Below the pieces are notes generated by a model that saw only the letters and a program-made list of their open reading frames with translations, was not told the DNA's origin and ran no database searches. From Methanolobus tindarius DSM 2278 (GTDB lineage Archaea; Halobacteriota; Methanosarcinia; Methanosarcinales; Methanosarcinaceae), in contig NZ_AZAJ01000001.1 in the NCBI RefSeq assembly GCF_000504205.1, positions 842,879 to 906,878 on the forward strand: 64,000 bases of DNA, read 5' to 3'. The translations under genes and the position numbers were made by a program. This document shows positions 26,534 to 36,344 of the stretch, piece by piece. The stretch's first letter is position 1; every line of letters starts with the position of its first letter.

Positions 26534-26740
26534 ATGGTTAAAATTGTACATGCACAAACGGTACTCACGGAAGATGAACTGGCGGCTTTAAAGAAGAAAT
26601 GTAATGAGTCGTCAACAAAAGAAGCCCTGAGTATGGCTGTGCAACATTATCTCGAGTGTGAGTATACTGACCTCGACGATAAAATGTGGACAAAGAAACT
26701 TGAAAAAGTAGTCCAGAAAAAAAAGCAGAGAAAAGTATAG
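26534..26740 (+). CDS. DUF5371-like small protein
   Basis: A 68-residue protein starting MVKIVHAQTVLTEDEL, with SSTKEALSMAVQHYLECE in the middle and a Lys-rich tail. It matches my memory of the Methanosarcina-type DUF5371 family. The middle segment resembles a ribbon-helix-helix-like or antitoxin-like regulator (strand, then two helices). Its location just before the pilin suggests it may regulate pilin expression; this is inference. Confidence 0.75.
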   Translation: MVKIVHAQTVLTEDELAALKKKCNESSTKEALSMAVQHYLECEYTDLDDKMWTKKLEKVVQKKKQRKV

Positions 26741-26766
26741 ATTTCTGAACAAGAGAGGAACAAATT

Positions 26767-27249
26767 ATGAGCAAAGCAAACCAATTCTTAAATGAGGATG
26801 CAGTATCTCCGGTCATCGGCGTAATCCTGATGGTCGCAATCACTGTCATCCTTGCTGCAGTTATCGCAGCGTTTGTATTCGGCATGGGACCACCAGAACA
26901 GGCACCACAGGCAAGCCTTAGAGCAAGTGCAGATACCATAGAAACTGGCATTGAAGGTATCAAACTTGAACATCAGGGTGGAGATGCAGTAGTTTTAACA
27001 AGTGCAAGAACAACAGTAACGCTTGATGGTAAATCAGTAAGCCTACTACTCGATGAAACAAACCAGTCATTTGATGCTGGAGAAATAATGTACGTGTTCA
27101 ACGACAGTGGATCATTCTACTTAGACAATTTCAAGAACACAACCAATTCCCCATTGGATGATGTAGTATCTGCAGGTGAAACCGCAAACCTCAAGATAAT
27201 TGACGTTTCAAGCCAGCAACTCATCGCTGACATGGACGTTAGGTTCTAA
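26767..27249 (+). CDS. type IV pilin-like protein (archaeal Pilin_N/DUF1628)
   Basis: A 160-residue surface pilin. The N-terminus [20 protein letters not shown] followed by a long hydrophobic helix (about 13-38) is the signature of the archaeal pilin N-terminal domain, processed by a prepilin peptidase. The rest (about 45-160) is a beta-rich head with sequons NQS, NDS and NTT, so it is probably glycosylated. It stands alone, without an assembly ATPase or membrane platform in the window. GAGGAACAA precedes the ATG. A perfect intrinsic terminator follows. Confidence 0.92.
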   Translation: MSKANQFLNEDAVSPVIGVILMVAITVILAAVIAAFVFGMGPPEQAPQASLRASADTIETGIEGIKLEHQGGDAVVLTSARTTVTLDGKSVSLLLDETNQSFDAGEIMYVFNDSGSFYLDNFKNTTNSPLDDVVSAGETANLKIIDVSSQQLIADMDVRF

Positions 27250-27261
27250 ACACAAACATAA

Positions 27262-27296
27262 TGACGCATTTTGCGTCAGCCTTTTTCTTTTTTTCA
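27262..27296 (+). terminator. intrinsic terminator after the pilin gene
   Basis: TGACGC (27262-27267) pairs with GCGTCA (27273-27278) across a five-base loop, followed by CTTTTTCTTTTTTTC. Confidence 0.85.
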
Positions 27297-27317
27297 AAAA
27301 CTAATCGAATAGATAGT

Positions 27318-27329
27318 TTTATATAAATT
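27318..27329 (+). promoter_or_regulatory. TATA box of the DUF4870-like gene
   Basis: TTTATATAAATT about 135 bases before the ATG at 27464, giving a leader near 115 bases that contains an 18-codon frame (27358-27414) of unknown meaning. Confidence 0.4.
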
Positions 27330-27463
27330 ATAGATCAGATTACTTTTGTTGATATTTATGAACGTGGTACATATCGATTACGAGTTAAAGAGGGGAACTC
27401 CTTATTGGTTGTAATCATAAATGAACCACTCAATAGAAAAATAAACATTTATGGAGAGGTATT

Positions 27464-27814
27464 ATGAGCGAAACTAAATTAGGAGTTAGCGAAAATATTG
27501 CCGGATTACTGGCTTACATTCTTGGCTGGATATCAGGCATAATATTATTGGTTATCGAAAAAGAAAACAAATTCGTGCGTTTCCATGCAGCACAGTCTGT
27601 AGTCTTATATCTTGGATTATTTATTCTGAACTTTATTCTTGGATTCCTTACAGCTATAGACTTCATTGGTTTAATATTTGCACTTATATCAATGCTGATA
27701 GGATTAGTTTCATTTGTGCTTTGGCTATTCCTTATGTTTAAAGCATACAAGGGAGAAATGTACAGGCTTCCTGTTATTGCAGACTATGCAGACCAGCTTG
27801 AACAGAAATTCTAA
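27464..27814 (+). CDS. DUF4870/Tic20-like membrane protein
   Basis: A 116-residue membrane protein with about three spans. The phrase LAYILGWISGIILLVIEKEN followed by KFVRFHAAQSVVL is characteristic of the DUF4870 family. Function is unknown. GGAGAGG lies six bases before ATG 27464. It ends before a T-rich microsatellite that likely acts as terminator. Confidence 0.9.
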   Translation: MSETKLGVSENIAGLLAYILGWISGIILLVIEKENKFVRFHAAQSVVLYLGLFILNFILGFLTAIDFIGLIFALISMLIGLVSFVLWLFLMFKAYKGEMYRLPVIADYADQLEQKF

Positions 27815-27879
27815 ATGGAGTAGAATAATTAATTATGAAAGTGTTTGATGACAGATTTGGCATCAAGCATTTTATTTTG

Positions 27880-27924
27880 TTTTATTTTATTTTATTTTAT
27901 TTTATTTTATTTTATTTTATTTTA
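27880..27924 (+). repeat. (TTTTA)9 microsatellite and likely terminator
   Basis: Nine perfect copies of TTTTA, with one more interrupted unit before them, between two convergent genes. The T-rich plus strand suits archaeal termination of the DUF4870-like gene; the repeat is prone to length change. Confidence 0.85.
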
Positions 27925-27934
27925 AGGTTTTACA

Positions 27935-30778
27935 TTAGATTCCATAAATCTCAGAACCTTTTTTGACCTTCTCAATATCCCTTTCTATCACAGAAAGCCT
28001 GTTCTTATCAACCTTCATACCTGCAAGGCTTTCGATAAACCAGATAGATTTTACATGGTCATCAGGAGTAAGTTTCCAGTCTGGTTTTTCCATATAGAAA
28101 TCTATACCTTCAGCATAATTAAGAAGCTCCATCCTGACCTTTTCTGTGAGCCATCCAAGCTCTTCATAATAGGACAATATATCCGGAAGGTTGTTGCGAC
28201 CTACAAGCTCCATTAAAAACTCAAGCCACTCCATACAAAGTTTCATATTGCTGGAATTTTTCACAATATTGGAAAGATGGACATTTTGTCCAAATCCCTT
28301 GTAGCTTCTTGCGCCAAGTTTTTTCAATTCACTTTCCATATATTCAGTTAGAGAATCGATCTTTTCCAGAACAGCAGTATTTTTCTCTTCAGATTCCTGC
28401 CTGAATTCCTGGAAATCTGAAGATACCTTACCAAGATTATCAAGCATAGATGACATTGAACGAGAGAATTCCTTTGAAGTGGCTTTTGATTCTTCCTGCA
28501 TCTTTTCAATAAGCTCAACTCTTGGAGTAAAAGCATCGATTTTAGATGACAAATCAGCCAGGATTGCAAATTTGGCTTCATTTTCCTGCAATGATTCATG
28601 CAACTGAGCAAGAAGAGCAGTATAAGAATTAACAAGTTCAGAGATACTTCCCTCTAATTGTGACAGATTGGCCTTTATTGAAACATTATCAGATTGAATG
28701 ATACCCAGAGAAGAGTCAAACTCAGAAACTTTCATTTCAACCTGTGAAACCTTACCGTCAACAAGATCAAAACGGGAATTTGTCTGAGAGAGAACATTTT
28801 CACTTGAGCTTACAGCAGAAGCTACAGATTCAGTTATTTCTGATAGCCTGTTTGAAAATTCTTCAACTTCAGAATGCATAGAAGAGAACTGGAGATTCAT
28901 ATCTTTCAGACTATCTTTCAATCCTCCGAGATCATCTTCCATATTTTCAAATTTTTTATCAGTAGTGAATTTTATATCTTTAATCTCTTTAGAGATTACT
29001 TTCTTTGACAGCTCCATACCTGAAGTTGAAGATGTCTTTTCCTTTAAGTCCATACTTTCTACGGCTGAGAGATCATGTGTAATCACATCTTCAACTTCAT
29101 GTCCATTGATATCAGACAATGAGTCCTGAACCTGTCCCGGAATAAATAGTTTATCTGAACCCGGCATGATGTCTGAAGATGGAGTCATTGCAACTATATC
29201 AGTTACAACATCATTAACCACGGAATCTGAATCTTCTACATCTGCTGAAGGAACAGATATAGCAGAGGTTAGCTCCTCTATATCAGGGAATGCAGCAGCA
29301 TTTGCATTCTCACCTCCGAAATCATCATTATCAAGAAGGTATTCTTCTTTCATTTCCATTATTGGATTCTCAATTGGCGTAACCTGACGTATGTCACCAG
29401 CAGACCCATCATCCTCATATTCCATGAAAGGATTAACAGACTCGCCGGTATTTTCCTCAATCGCCTGGCTATTCTCATCAAAAGGAGGAGAAAACGGATT
29501 AGAATCACCTTTATTCTCCTGAGATTCAAAGGGACTGGAATCAAATGGAGAAGCATTCGAAGTGGTTTTTGATCCTGATACAGCATTTTCCTTTACAGAA
29601 CCGGCAACATCAACTTCTTCCCGCATGTCTTCCATCCGTTCAATAAGGCTTTTTCCTTTTGCCAGATTTTTAAAGAAACCTTTTGTGATACCAGAAATTC
29701 CTTCCAGATTTTTCTTAAATGAACCTACGTCGATTGGTAATTTACCTTGAAGCTTTTGTGCCGGTTTGTTCTTTTCAAAAGAACCGGTTTCCTGGGGAAC
29801 TGGATCTCCAAATGGATTACCAGACTGGCCAGCACCCGGAGAAGCTGCAAAAGGATTAGAATCAACGGTAGAAGCAAAGGGATCAGTGGGGGGAATAGCT
29901 TCGGAAGGTGGTTCAAAAGGATCAGAGTCGACAGAATCAACGGTAGAAGCAAAGGGGTCAATGGGAGGAATAACTTCGGAAGGTGGTTCAAAAGGATTAG
30001 ATTCCACAGAACTAACAGTAGAGGCAAAAGGATCAGATGGAGTGATATCTCCGGCAGGTGCTGTAAAAGGATCTATTTTGGGTACAGCATCCGGAGAAGA
30101 TTCAAAAGTATTGGAAACTTCTGATTCATTTGGAACCGAAAATGGAAGAGCACCGGGAGTTAGGGGTGTTTCTGACTGTTCAGCAATTGGTGGGAACTGA
30201 GATGGTTCAGAAGCAAATGGCATTGGTGGCTCAAGACCTTCTGGAGAAGGAATATCCGGGGCTTCATCTGAATTGATAAATGGTTCAAACAGTGGAGGAG
30301 GAGACCTTTTCTTTGCAGGCGTTTCCATATTAGAAGGAGATTGAACAGGAGGTTGATCCTGGGGAGGAATAACTCCTGCATCATTGGATTGCATAAAAGG
30401 AGAAGGAGATTCTACTACGCCGGAACCCCCTTCATCTGACGAAGGCATCATAAATGGCGGCATTTCCATAGGAATTTCTTTTTTCTCTTCAGGAGACTCA
30501 CGTGGCGGGGTTCCACCTAGTGCTGAAAGATCAGGAAGGTCACCAAACGAAGGAAAAGATGGCTGAGACGGTTCTGAATTATCCCCTACAGGAGCATCTT
30601 CAGGAATTTCTATTTTTGCCTCTTCCATTGGTATGTCGGCAAAAGCATTTGCCAATATGTCGGGAATCGGTGGTGTAGAACCTTTTTTCTCGCCTGATGC
30701 ATTCGCAGGAGAGTGCTCATCTTCTACTGAAGACATTACCTCTGCTACCTTTTTATTCTCCCATGGAAGTTCACTCAT
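27935..30778 (-). CDS. large ArlD/E-domain protein with disordered N-terminus and coiled coil
   Basis: A 947-residue cytosolic protein from ATG 30778 (a GTG at 30787 is in frame). The first half (to about 560) is Pro/Ser/Glu-rich and low complexity, with an internal repeat of DPFASTVDSVDSDPFEPPSE type (about residues 240-320). Next comes a long coiled coil (about 590-830). The last 110 residues match the ArlD/ArlE (FlaD/E) domain: CMEWLEFLMELVGRNNLPDI and YYEELGWLTEKVRMELLNYA. In archaella that domain belongs to the cytosolic ring that links motor and chemotaxis. Family members are usually 130-400 residues and sit in the arl operon; here no archaellin or motor gene is adjacent. It may be a scaffold or polar-organising protein. 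Confidence 0.85.
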   Translation of the reverse strand: MSELPWENKKVAEVMSSVEDEHSPANASGEKKGSTPPIPDILANAFADIPMEEAKIEIPEDAPVGDNSEPSQPSFPSFGDLPDLSALGGTPPRESPEEKKEIPMEMPPFMMPSSDEGGSGVVESPSPFMQSNDAGVIPPQDQPPVQSPSNMETPAKKRSPPPLFEPFINSDEAPDIPSPEGLEPPMPFASEPSQFPPIAEQSETPLTPGALPFSVPNESEVSNTFESSPDAVPKIDPFTAPAGDITPSDPFASTVSSVESNPFEPPSEVIPPIDPFASTVDSVDSDPFEPPSEAIPPTDPFASTVDSNPFAASPGAGQSGNPFGDPVPQETGSFEKNKPAQKLQGKLPIDVGSFKKNLEGISGITKGFFKNLAKGKSLIERMEDMREEVDVAGSVKENAVSGSKTTSNASPFDSSPFESQENKGDSNPFSPPFDENSQAIEENTGESVNPFMEYEDDGSAGDIRQVTPIENPIMEMKEEYLLDNDDFGGENANAAAFPDIEELTSAISVPSADVEDSDSVVNDVVTDIVAMTPSSDIMPGSDKLFIPGQVQDSLSDINGHEVEDVITHDLSAVESMDLKEKTSSTSGMELSKKVISKEIKDIKFTTDKKFENMEDDLGGLKDSLKDMNLQFSSMHSEVEEFSNRLSEITESVASAVSSSENVLSQTNSRFDLVDGKVSQVEMKVSEFDSSLGIIQSDNVSIKANLSQLEGSISELVNSYTALLAQLHESLQENEAKFAILADLSSKIDAFTPRVELIEKMQEESKATSKEFSRSMSSMLDNLGKVSSDFQEFRQESEEKNTAVLEKIDSLTEYMESELKKLGARSYKGFGQNVHLSNIVKNSSNMKLCMEWLEFLMELVGRNNLPDILSYYEELGWLTEKVRMELLNYAEGIDFYMEKPDWKLTPDDHVKSIWFIESLAGMKVDKNRLSVIERDIEKVKKGSEIYGI

Positions 30779-31246
30779 AAAAACCACTGATCAAAAGTAT
30801 TGATATTATTATAATTACGAGATTATTATATGCAAGATATTTATATAAGAGTTGCTCTTGACTGCAAAAGGAAAATTCAGGTGAATCCAAACCATCATAA
30901 ATGATAATAAAAATACCAAAAGAAATTACAGGATAATCAATTTTAAAAAGAGTTTAGGCGCACGGGAATAATTGAGGGAATGGACGAGAGATAAAGGATG
31001 AAATTTGTGCTAAAAATTCACTTTGCTGTGAGTTTGTGCGCCTAAATGTGCATTGTTAATAATAGTATATAAGTATTTTGCATTACTTCCAAAAATGCAC
31101 ATAATTATGAGTATATGATGAAATCACTATGCATTAAATCAATAATAATGAAAAATATAAAAATAAAATATAGTATTTGAGAAAATATAATTGTGCAAAA
31201 TGCTCACATTAAAATAAAAGAAGTGAAGAGAATTTATGAAAAATAA
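30779..31246. other. gene-free region with an 11-bp terminal inverted repeat element
   Basis: Contains the 94-bp element at 30953-31046, bounded by TTTAGGCGCAC and its exact complement. The rest is AT-rich promoter DNA for the ArlD/E-like gene and the 3' flank of thiI. Confidence 0.4.
30953..31046. ncRNA. 94-nt stem-bounded element, possible ncRNA or MITE remnant
   Basis: TTTAGGCGCAC at 30953-30963 and GTGCGCCTAAA at 31036-31046 are perfect complements enclosing 72 bases, GC-rich against an AT-rich surround. Transcribed, it would form an 11-bp closing stem on a large loop. No family recognised and no clear target-site duplication. Confidence 0.35.
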
Positions 31247-32425
31247 TTACTCGTTATTAATTCTGGAGATACTTGCATTTTCTACAGAAGCTTCCACCAG
31301 ATCCTCTATATCAATCTTAGCTTCCTCTGTAATCATTGAATCTATTGCTGCTTTCACTTCAGGATGCACAGGTACGGCTCCGCATCCACCAGTTTCACGA
31401 ATAGAAATATCATATGTTCCGATCTTTCTGGCTATATCAATGATCTCATTCTTATCAAAAGCTATCAGTGGATGATAAAGTGGAACACAAAGGCCGTAAA
31501 GTTCCGCATACATATTAAAAGTTGTCTGAGAGGCAACCTGGCCAATAGAAGAACCGGTAATAATTCCTGATGCACCTTCCTTTTTCATAATCTTCAGGGC
31601 AATCCTGTACATTGTACGTTTACACAAAAGACATGTCTTGTTCTTAGAGCAATTGTCAACAAAAGACTGAAGATTATTACCATGTGGAACTTCATAAAAC
31701 TTAAATGGATACCCCGGACACCAGTCCTGAAGTGCTTTGAGACAATCCATCGTACGCCTGTGCGCACGGTCATCATTAAATGGAGTATTGTTACAGTAAA
31801 CAGGAATTACCTCAATTCCACGTTTCATCATAAGCCAAGTGGCAACAGGTGAATCAATTCCACCGGACACCAGTGAAATCATCTTGCCCTGAGTTCCAAG
31901 TGGCAAACCTCCTACGCCTTCTACGGTTTCAGTAAACACATAGGACTTGCTCTGACGCATTTCAACAAATATTTCCCTGTCAGGGTTTGTAAGATCAACT
32001 GAAGGTGAGAAACCTTTTGATTCAAGCATCTTCCAGACAGCATCGCCACATTTCATTCCAATATCGCGTGATGAAAATGAATGATTGCCTGTGCGCCTTG
32101 CCCGGATTGCAAAGGACTGGCCTTCTGATATGTAACCATCCGCAAGTTCTGCGCATAAAGACCCTGCTGCTTCAATGCTTGCACTAGTGACCTGCGCAAA
32201 GGATGTGGAAACCACACCAAAAACATCGGCTGCTGCTTTTGCAGCTCTGGTATCATCACTTTTAATGAAAATCCTGCCCCACTCACGAGTAATACTGGAA
32301 TAAGGGACACCACGATGATCCAACATGGCAGATATGTTCTTTACAAGGATTTTCTCGTACCAGTTACGAACGCCTGTGCTCTTTAATGCAAGTTCGCCAT
32401 ATCTTACAATGATAACGTTTTCCAT
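31247..32425 (-). CDS. thiI: tRNA 4-thiouridine synthase ThiI
   Basis: A 392-residue enzyme that activates uridine-8 of tRNA with ATP for thiolation. It has an N-terminal ferredoxin-like/THUMP region (about 1-165), the PP-loop SGGIDSP (187-193) and the pair C265/C268 (CLLC), which matches the cysteines known to be needed in Methanococcus ThiI, where a Fe-S cluster takes the role of the bacterial rhodanese domain. That rhodanese domain is absent, as expected in archaea. It is last in a run with thrS and two acylphosphatase genes, all on the minus strand. Confidence 0.95.
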   Translation of the reverse strand: MENVIIVRYGELALKSTGVRNWYEKILVKNISAMLDHRGVPYSSITREWGRIFIKSDDTRAAKAAADVFGVVSTSFAQVTSASIEAAGSLCAELADGYISEGQSFAIRARRTGNHSFSSRDIGMKCGDAVWKMLESKGFSPSVDLTNPDREIFVEMRQSKSYVFTETVEGVGGLPLGTQGKMISLVSGGIDSPVATWLMMKRGIEVIPVYCNNTPFNDDRAHRRTMDCLKALQDWCPGYPFKFYEVPHGNNLQSFVDNCSKNKTCLLCKRTMYRIALKIMKKEGASGIITGSSIGQVASQTTFNMYAELYGLCVPLYHPLIAFDKNEIIDIARKIGTYDISIRETGGCGAVPVHPEVKAAIDSMITEEAKIDIEDLVEASVENASISRINNE

Positions 32426-32504
32426 TGGTTAGCAATCAACTTTAGACTATTAAAGGTAATCGGAGAGAGTAACTTTAAAAAAATTGAATGAAAAAAGGAC
32501 TTCA

Positions 32505-32822
32505 TTATTCTTTGATGCTGAAATCAGAATAAGTTGAAGAATATGATGACCATGAAACCATAACCTGATCAATTGCTACTGTGTCCACTTTATCAAATGT
32601 CTTGTTCATTTCCATGTACCCAATCAACGCCTGTATAGATGATTTATCCCCTTCTACATGTATTTTGTACAGGCCATCCGGAAGTTCCTGATAATAACCA
32701 TTTAAAGAGCGTTGTCTGGCTATTTTAGATGCATACTCATGGAAATCACCTTTTGAGCTCCTTAGAGTTACCAGTATTGTTGCAGCGGAGAGCTTATCAG
32801 GGTTTGGATTCTTATCTGACAT
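32505..32822 (-). CDS. degenerate acylphosphatase paralogue
   Basis: A 105-residue protein that aligns along its whole length with the intact acylphosphatase next door (ATILVT near the N-terminus, YSDFSIKE at the C-terminus against YTDFSIKR). The catalytic residues are lost: the phosphate-binding arginine is His28 and the catalytic asparagine is Glu46, and the GRVQGVYFRRF loop is now LRSSKGDFHEY. It probably keeps the ferredoxin-like fold but not the activity; it might bind a ligand or partner. Confidence 0.8.
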   Translation of the reverse strand: MSDKNPNPDKLSAATILVTLRSSKGDFHEYASKIARQRSLNGYYQELPDGLYKIHVEGDKSSIQALIGYMEMNKTFDKVDTVAIDQVMVSWSSYSSTYSDFSIKE

Positions 32823-32918
32823 GCAGGTACATACGCATACTAGAAATATAATTTTTTGGAATATTGAAAATCTAAAAATTTGAGAAAAAAAGATGAAATG
32901 AAGAAAAGAAGGAGGAAT

Positions 32919-33221
32919 CTAGCGCTTTATTGAAAAATCAGTATATTCACCTGCAGGTTCTGACCACTCAACACTCACATCCTCAACGTTTGCATGAGCC
33001 GGACCTATATGCAGGAAATCAATGAGCCTCTGGATAGAGGTAGCTTTACCTTCTGCAAATACCTCAACCCTGCCATCCTGCAGGTTTCTGGCAAAACCGA
33101 CAAGACCGAGTTTTTGCGCATTATCCACAGTAAACCTGCGGAAATAAACTCCCTGAACCCTTCCTGTTACAAGTATTGTTGCAGAGGAAATATCCTCTGC
33201 ATTGGATAATTTATCCTGCAT
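32919..33221 (-). CDS. acyP: acylphosphatase
   Basis: A 100-residue acylphosphatase, hydrolysing acyl phosphates such as carbamoyl or acetyl phosphate in the cytosol. The signature loop GRVQGVYFRRF (20-30) with catalytic R28 and the catalytic N46 (FARN) are present. I chose ATG 33221 because the longer frame begins inside thrS; the gap to the thrS stop is then about 23 bases. A tandem paralogue lacking the catalytic residues follows. Confidence 0.92.
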   Translation of the reverse strand: MQDKLSNAEDISSATILVTGRVQGVYFRRFTVDNAQKLGLVGFARNLQDGRVEVFAEGKATSIQRLIDFLHIGPAHANVEDVSVEWSEPAGEYTDFSIKR

Positions 33222-33244
33222 ACTATTAAGTTTACAGAACAGGC

Positions 33245-35152
33245 TTATAAGAATTTTGGCCTCTGTGAAAGCATCTTTGCAAGACAAAGTCCCTTGTATG
33301 GCATGCCTTCGGTTTCTGAAGCAATTCTTGCATTAAGATCTTCAGGAGTCATTTCAACCTTTACAGGTTTCTTTGGTTCAGATTCTGCACGGATAGTCAC
33401 ATTGATAGTTCCACTTTCCATTTCACTGTCACCTACAACAACAACGTATGGAATCCATTCACGACCTGCCTCACGTATTTTCTTACCAACTGTATCTTCC
33501 CTGTCATCTATATCAACACGACAGTTAAGTTTGTCAGCAACCTGCATGGCATAATCCATGTGTTTGTCAGCTATTGGAAGAACTCTTACCTGAGTCGGAG
33601 AGAGCCAGAGCGGAAGCATTGGAACTCCACCTTCTTCTGCCTTCATAGCCTCTTTCTCAAGAAGACCATATATACAGCGCTCTATTGCACCACTTGGTGA
33701 GCAGTGGAGAATTACCGGCCTGTTGGCACTTCCATCTGAATCTATATAATTAATGTCATACCTTTCAGCATTCTCAACATCGATCTGTACGGTTGATAGT
33801 GCGCTTGCCTTTGCAAGAGCATCAACGAAGTTGAACTCGAATTTAAGGACGAAGTAGAAGAAACGGGTATCCCACATCTCAACAAGTACCGGTTTGTCCA
33901 CAGTCTTTGCAAGCTGTGTGATGAAGTCCTTGTTCTCGTTATAGAAATCCCTTGTAAACCTGATAGCAACCTCAAAGTCATCCACCTTGATGCCAATCTT
34001 GTCAAGGACAGCGATACACATGTTGTACTGCTTGCCGAACTGGTCTATTGCACCTTCCATGTCAGCACAGAGACTGTGCATATCCGGCATTGTGAAAGCC
34101 CTAAGTCTCCTTAAGCCCACAAGTTCACCACGCTGCTCCTTCCTGAAACTGTATCTGGTCATCTCGACCATCTTGAGTGGCAGGTTCTTGTAGGAAATTG
34201 TCATGTCGTGGTTCATGAGGAACTGACCGAAACATGCGGCAAATCTCAAAAACATCTGCCTCTTGTCAGATTCAATGGAGTACTGACGTGCAGGGAACCT
34301 GTCAAGATACTTCTTAAGGGTTGGGTGGTTCATATCATACATCAGAGGTGTTTCGACCTCCATTGCATCAACCTTTGAGGTTTCCTCCAGCACATATGTT
34401 TCAAGGAGTGACTTCATAAGACGACCCTTTGGATAGTAACGCATGTTACCGGAATCTGACCCGGGTTCATAATCCGCAAGTTCCAGCCTGCGCATAAGCT
34501 CTACATGTGGTGGTGCTTTTTCAACAGCTCTCTTCTTGGAAATCTCATAATCCACAAATTTCCCAAGATTCTCATGACCTGTGAAATCAAAAGTAGTAGC
34601 ATCATGAAGCTCACCGTCTGGCGTCAGGACATGCCAGTAAGATTTGGCAGTGCTCTCTGCTTTGAGTGCTTCGGAGACAACTTCCTCTTTCACAACTTCA
34701 CCGCAGGTTGAAGACTCTGCACCAGTTGATTCATCCGGGATAATTGAACGTGACAGCTCGGAAAGTGGGTGTCCTTTACAGCTTATCTTGAATGCCTTGT
34801 ACCACCCAAATGGCGCTCTCTTTACAATGAACTCTCCTGAAAGGGCATCTTCTATACCTTTTAAGATCGCAACACCTGCTTTTGGGGAAGAGAGATCAGA
34901 ACTAAGGTGGGCATACGGATAAACCATGATATTCTCAGCCTTCACCTGTGTAGCTACACTCTTAATCTCTTCTACAGCTTTGGAAATAGCACCTTCAACA
35001 TTTGCCTCGTCAACCTTTTCAACTGCAATAAAAGCTGTAAGAGCCTCCTCAAGTCTTCCCTGTTTAAAGGAATCTTCAATCTTTTCAGCCACAGGAGTGC
35101 TTTTTTTCACTTCATATTCGATATAATCAGAATGGATAAGTAATAACTGCAT
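33245..35152 (-). CDS. thrS: threonyl-tRNA synthetase (archaeal type)
   Basis: A 635-residue class II synthetase that charges tRNA-Thr. It has the archaeal N-terminal editing domain (about 1-140, opening [20 protein letters not shown]), which resembles D-aminoacyl-tRNA deacylase rather than the bacterial editing domain. The catalytic core follows, with motif 2-like [20 protein letters not shown], and a C-terminal anticodon-binding domain ([18 protein letters not shown] onward). Length is normal for the archaeal form. Confidence 0.97.
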   Translation of the reverse strand: MQLLLIHSDYIEYEVKKSTPVAEKIEDSFKQGRLEEALTAFIAVEKVDEANVEGAISKAVEEIKSVATQVKAENIMVYPYAHLSSDLSSPKAGVAILKGIEDALSGEFIVKRAPFGWYKAFKISCKGHPLSELSRSIIPDESTGAESSTCGEVVKEEVVSEALKAESTAKSYWHVLTPDGELHDATTFDFTGHENLGKFVDYEISKKRAVEKAPPHVELMRRLELADYEPGSDSGNMRYYPKGRLMKSLLETYVLEETSKVDAMEVETPLMYDMNHPTLKKYLDRFPARQYSIESDKRQMFLRFAACFGQFLMNHDMTISYKNLPLKMVEMTRYSFRKEQRGELVGLRRLRAFTMPDMHSLCADMEGAIDQFGKQYNMCIAVLDKIGIKVDDFEVAIRFTRDFYNENKDFITQLAKTVDKPVLVEMWDTRFFYFVLKFEFNFVDALAKASALSTVQIDVENAERYDINYIDSDGSANRPVILHCSPSGAIERCIYGLLEKEAMKAEEGGVPMLPLWLSPTQVRVLPIADKHMDYAMQVADKLNCRVDIDDREDTVGKKIREAGREWIPYVVVVGDSEMESGTINVTIRAESEPKKPVKVEMTPEDLNARIASETEGMPYKGLCLAKMLSQRPKFL

Positions 35153-35243
35153 AAATTCACCTTTAAGATTCTGCTACCTAATTAGGCCAATCCTTATTAA
35201 CCTTTTTCAAATTACAAAAAAACAGATACTAAGGAAGTAAATC

Positions 35244-36344
35244 CTATTCTGCTACGTTTTTGAGTTCAGCATCGTCATTACAGAGTGATAGGTCCATCTG
35301 CGAGCAGATAGCAGTATTATCATTAATGTGCACCCTGTATGCTGCAACAATAGCACCAAGAACTATAGGAGCCAGGAAAAAACCTGCAACACCGCCTACA
35401 AAACCACCACCCAGGAAAGCAACAAGAATCAGGAATGGATGGATCTGGGATTTTATGCTTGCAAGATAAGGACGCAGTACCAGTTCTGGTGGTGCATAAA
35501 TCACAATGGATGAGACTATAAAGAACACAGCTGCACTTTCAAGCCCCTGATCAAGATAACGATAAACTGAAAGAACGAGCAAAACCATGTAACCAGCAAA
35601 CATCGGAATCACAGATGCCACAAATATAAGTGCTGCAAGTGCCAGAACATGACTGAAACCGAATGCATAGAAAACTATCAGGGACAAAACACTTACAATA
35701 AGAGCTGCAGATGCATTGCCCACAAAAATTCCCTGCAATATTACATCTAGATGCAGCACGAAACGTTCAAACTCCTTTTTGTGACTGACAGGAACCACTT
35801 TTAATACTGCCCTGTAGAGACTATCGCCATCAGCCAGCAGGAAATAACAGAGGAATATAGCCAGGAAAAGGTTAATTCCAAACATTACCAGATTGCGGGC
35901 ATAAGCGATTATTCCTATCCTTCCAAGCAACGGCAGGATAGATGTTGAGATATCCCATACCAACTGCTGCACATCATCACTATATCCGGCTGGTATGTCG
36001 ATGGATCTTAAGAGGTCAAGACTTGTATTCATCACATAAGACTGATTCTCAAATACCCATACAATCTGGCGAAGTATCTCTACTATACCTGAACCAATGA
36101 TAAATACCACAGGAATTACGATACATAATGTTGCTATGAGTGCCCCGATTCTTTTCAAGCGCCTGAGTTTCATAAAGATGGGGCGGGCTATATAGGCAAA
36201 TACAAGCCCAAGCACGATACCATCTGCAAGAGGGAAAAGTATGTAGCAAAAGAGGAGGAAAAGAAGCGAAACTACTGTGAAAGAAACTATTTTCCATTTT
36301 GCTGAAATAATGCGAGAAATTCCATCCTTTTCACTATGAACCAT
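35244..36344 (-). CDS. AI-2E transporter-family (PerM/UPF0118) permease
   Basis: A 366-residue membrane protein with about eight spans, matching the AI-2E transporter/PerM family: two N-terminal spans, a soluble region (about 90-150), then a C-terminal bundle with PPELVLRPYLAS and the Gly-rich LVAFLGGGFVGGVAGFFLAP. Members move small molecules or ions; AI-2 signalling is not expected in methanogens, so the substrate is unknown. It stands alone between thrS and the PAPS-reductase-like gene. Confidence 0.9.
   Translation of the reverse strand: MVHSEKDGISRIISAKWKIVSFTVVSLLFLLFCYILFPLADGIVLGLVFAYIARPIFMKLRRLKRIGALIATLCIVIPVVFIIGSGIVEILRQIVWVFENQSYVMNTSLDLLRSIDIPAGYSDDVQQLVWDISTSILPLLGRIGIIAYARNLVMFGINLFLAIFLCYFLLADGDSLYRAVLKVVPVSHKKEFERFVLHLDVILQGIFVGNASAALIVSVLSLIVFYAFGFSHVLALAALIFVASVIPMFAGYMVLLVLSVYRYLDQGLESAAVFFIVSSIVIYAPPELVLRPYLASIKSQIHPFLILVAFLGGGFVGGVAGFFLAPIVLGAIVAAYRVHINDNTAICSQMDLSLCNDDAELKNVAE

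Noticed and set aside
27358-27414. 18-codon frame in the leader of the DUF4870-like gene
   Set aside because: Too short, no Shine-Dalgarno and no repeat or rare-codon pattern that would indicate an attenuator peptide.
29562-30566. Plus-strand frames opposite the Pro/Ser-rich part of the ArlD/E-like gene
   Set aside because: Shadow frames caused by biased codons; the minus-strand protein has a recognised C-terminal domain.
30779-31246. Target-site duplication around the 94-bp inverted-repeat element
   Set aside because: Flanking bases do not show a convincing duplicated target, so a transposable origin stays only one of two possibilities.
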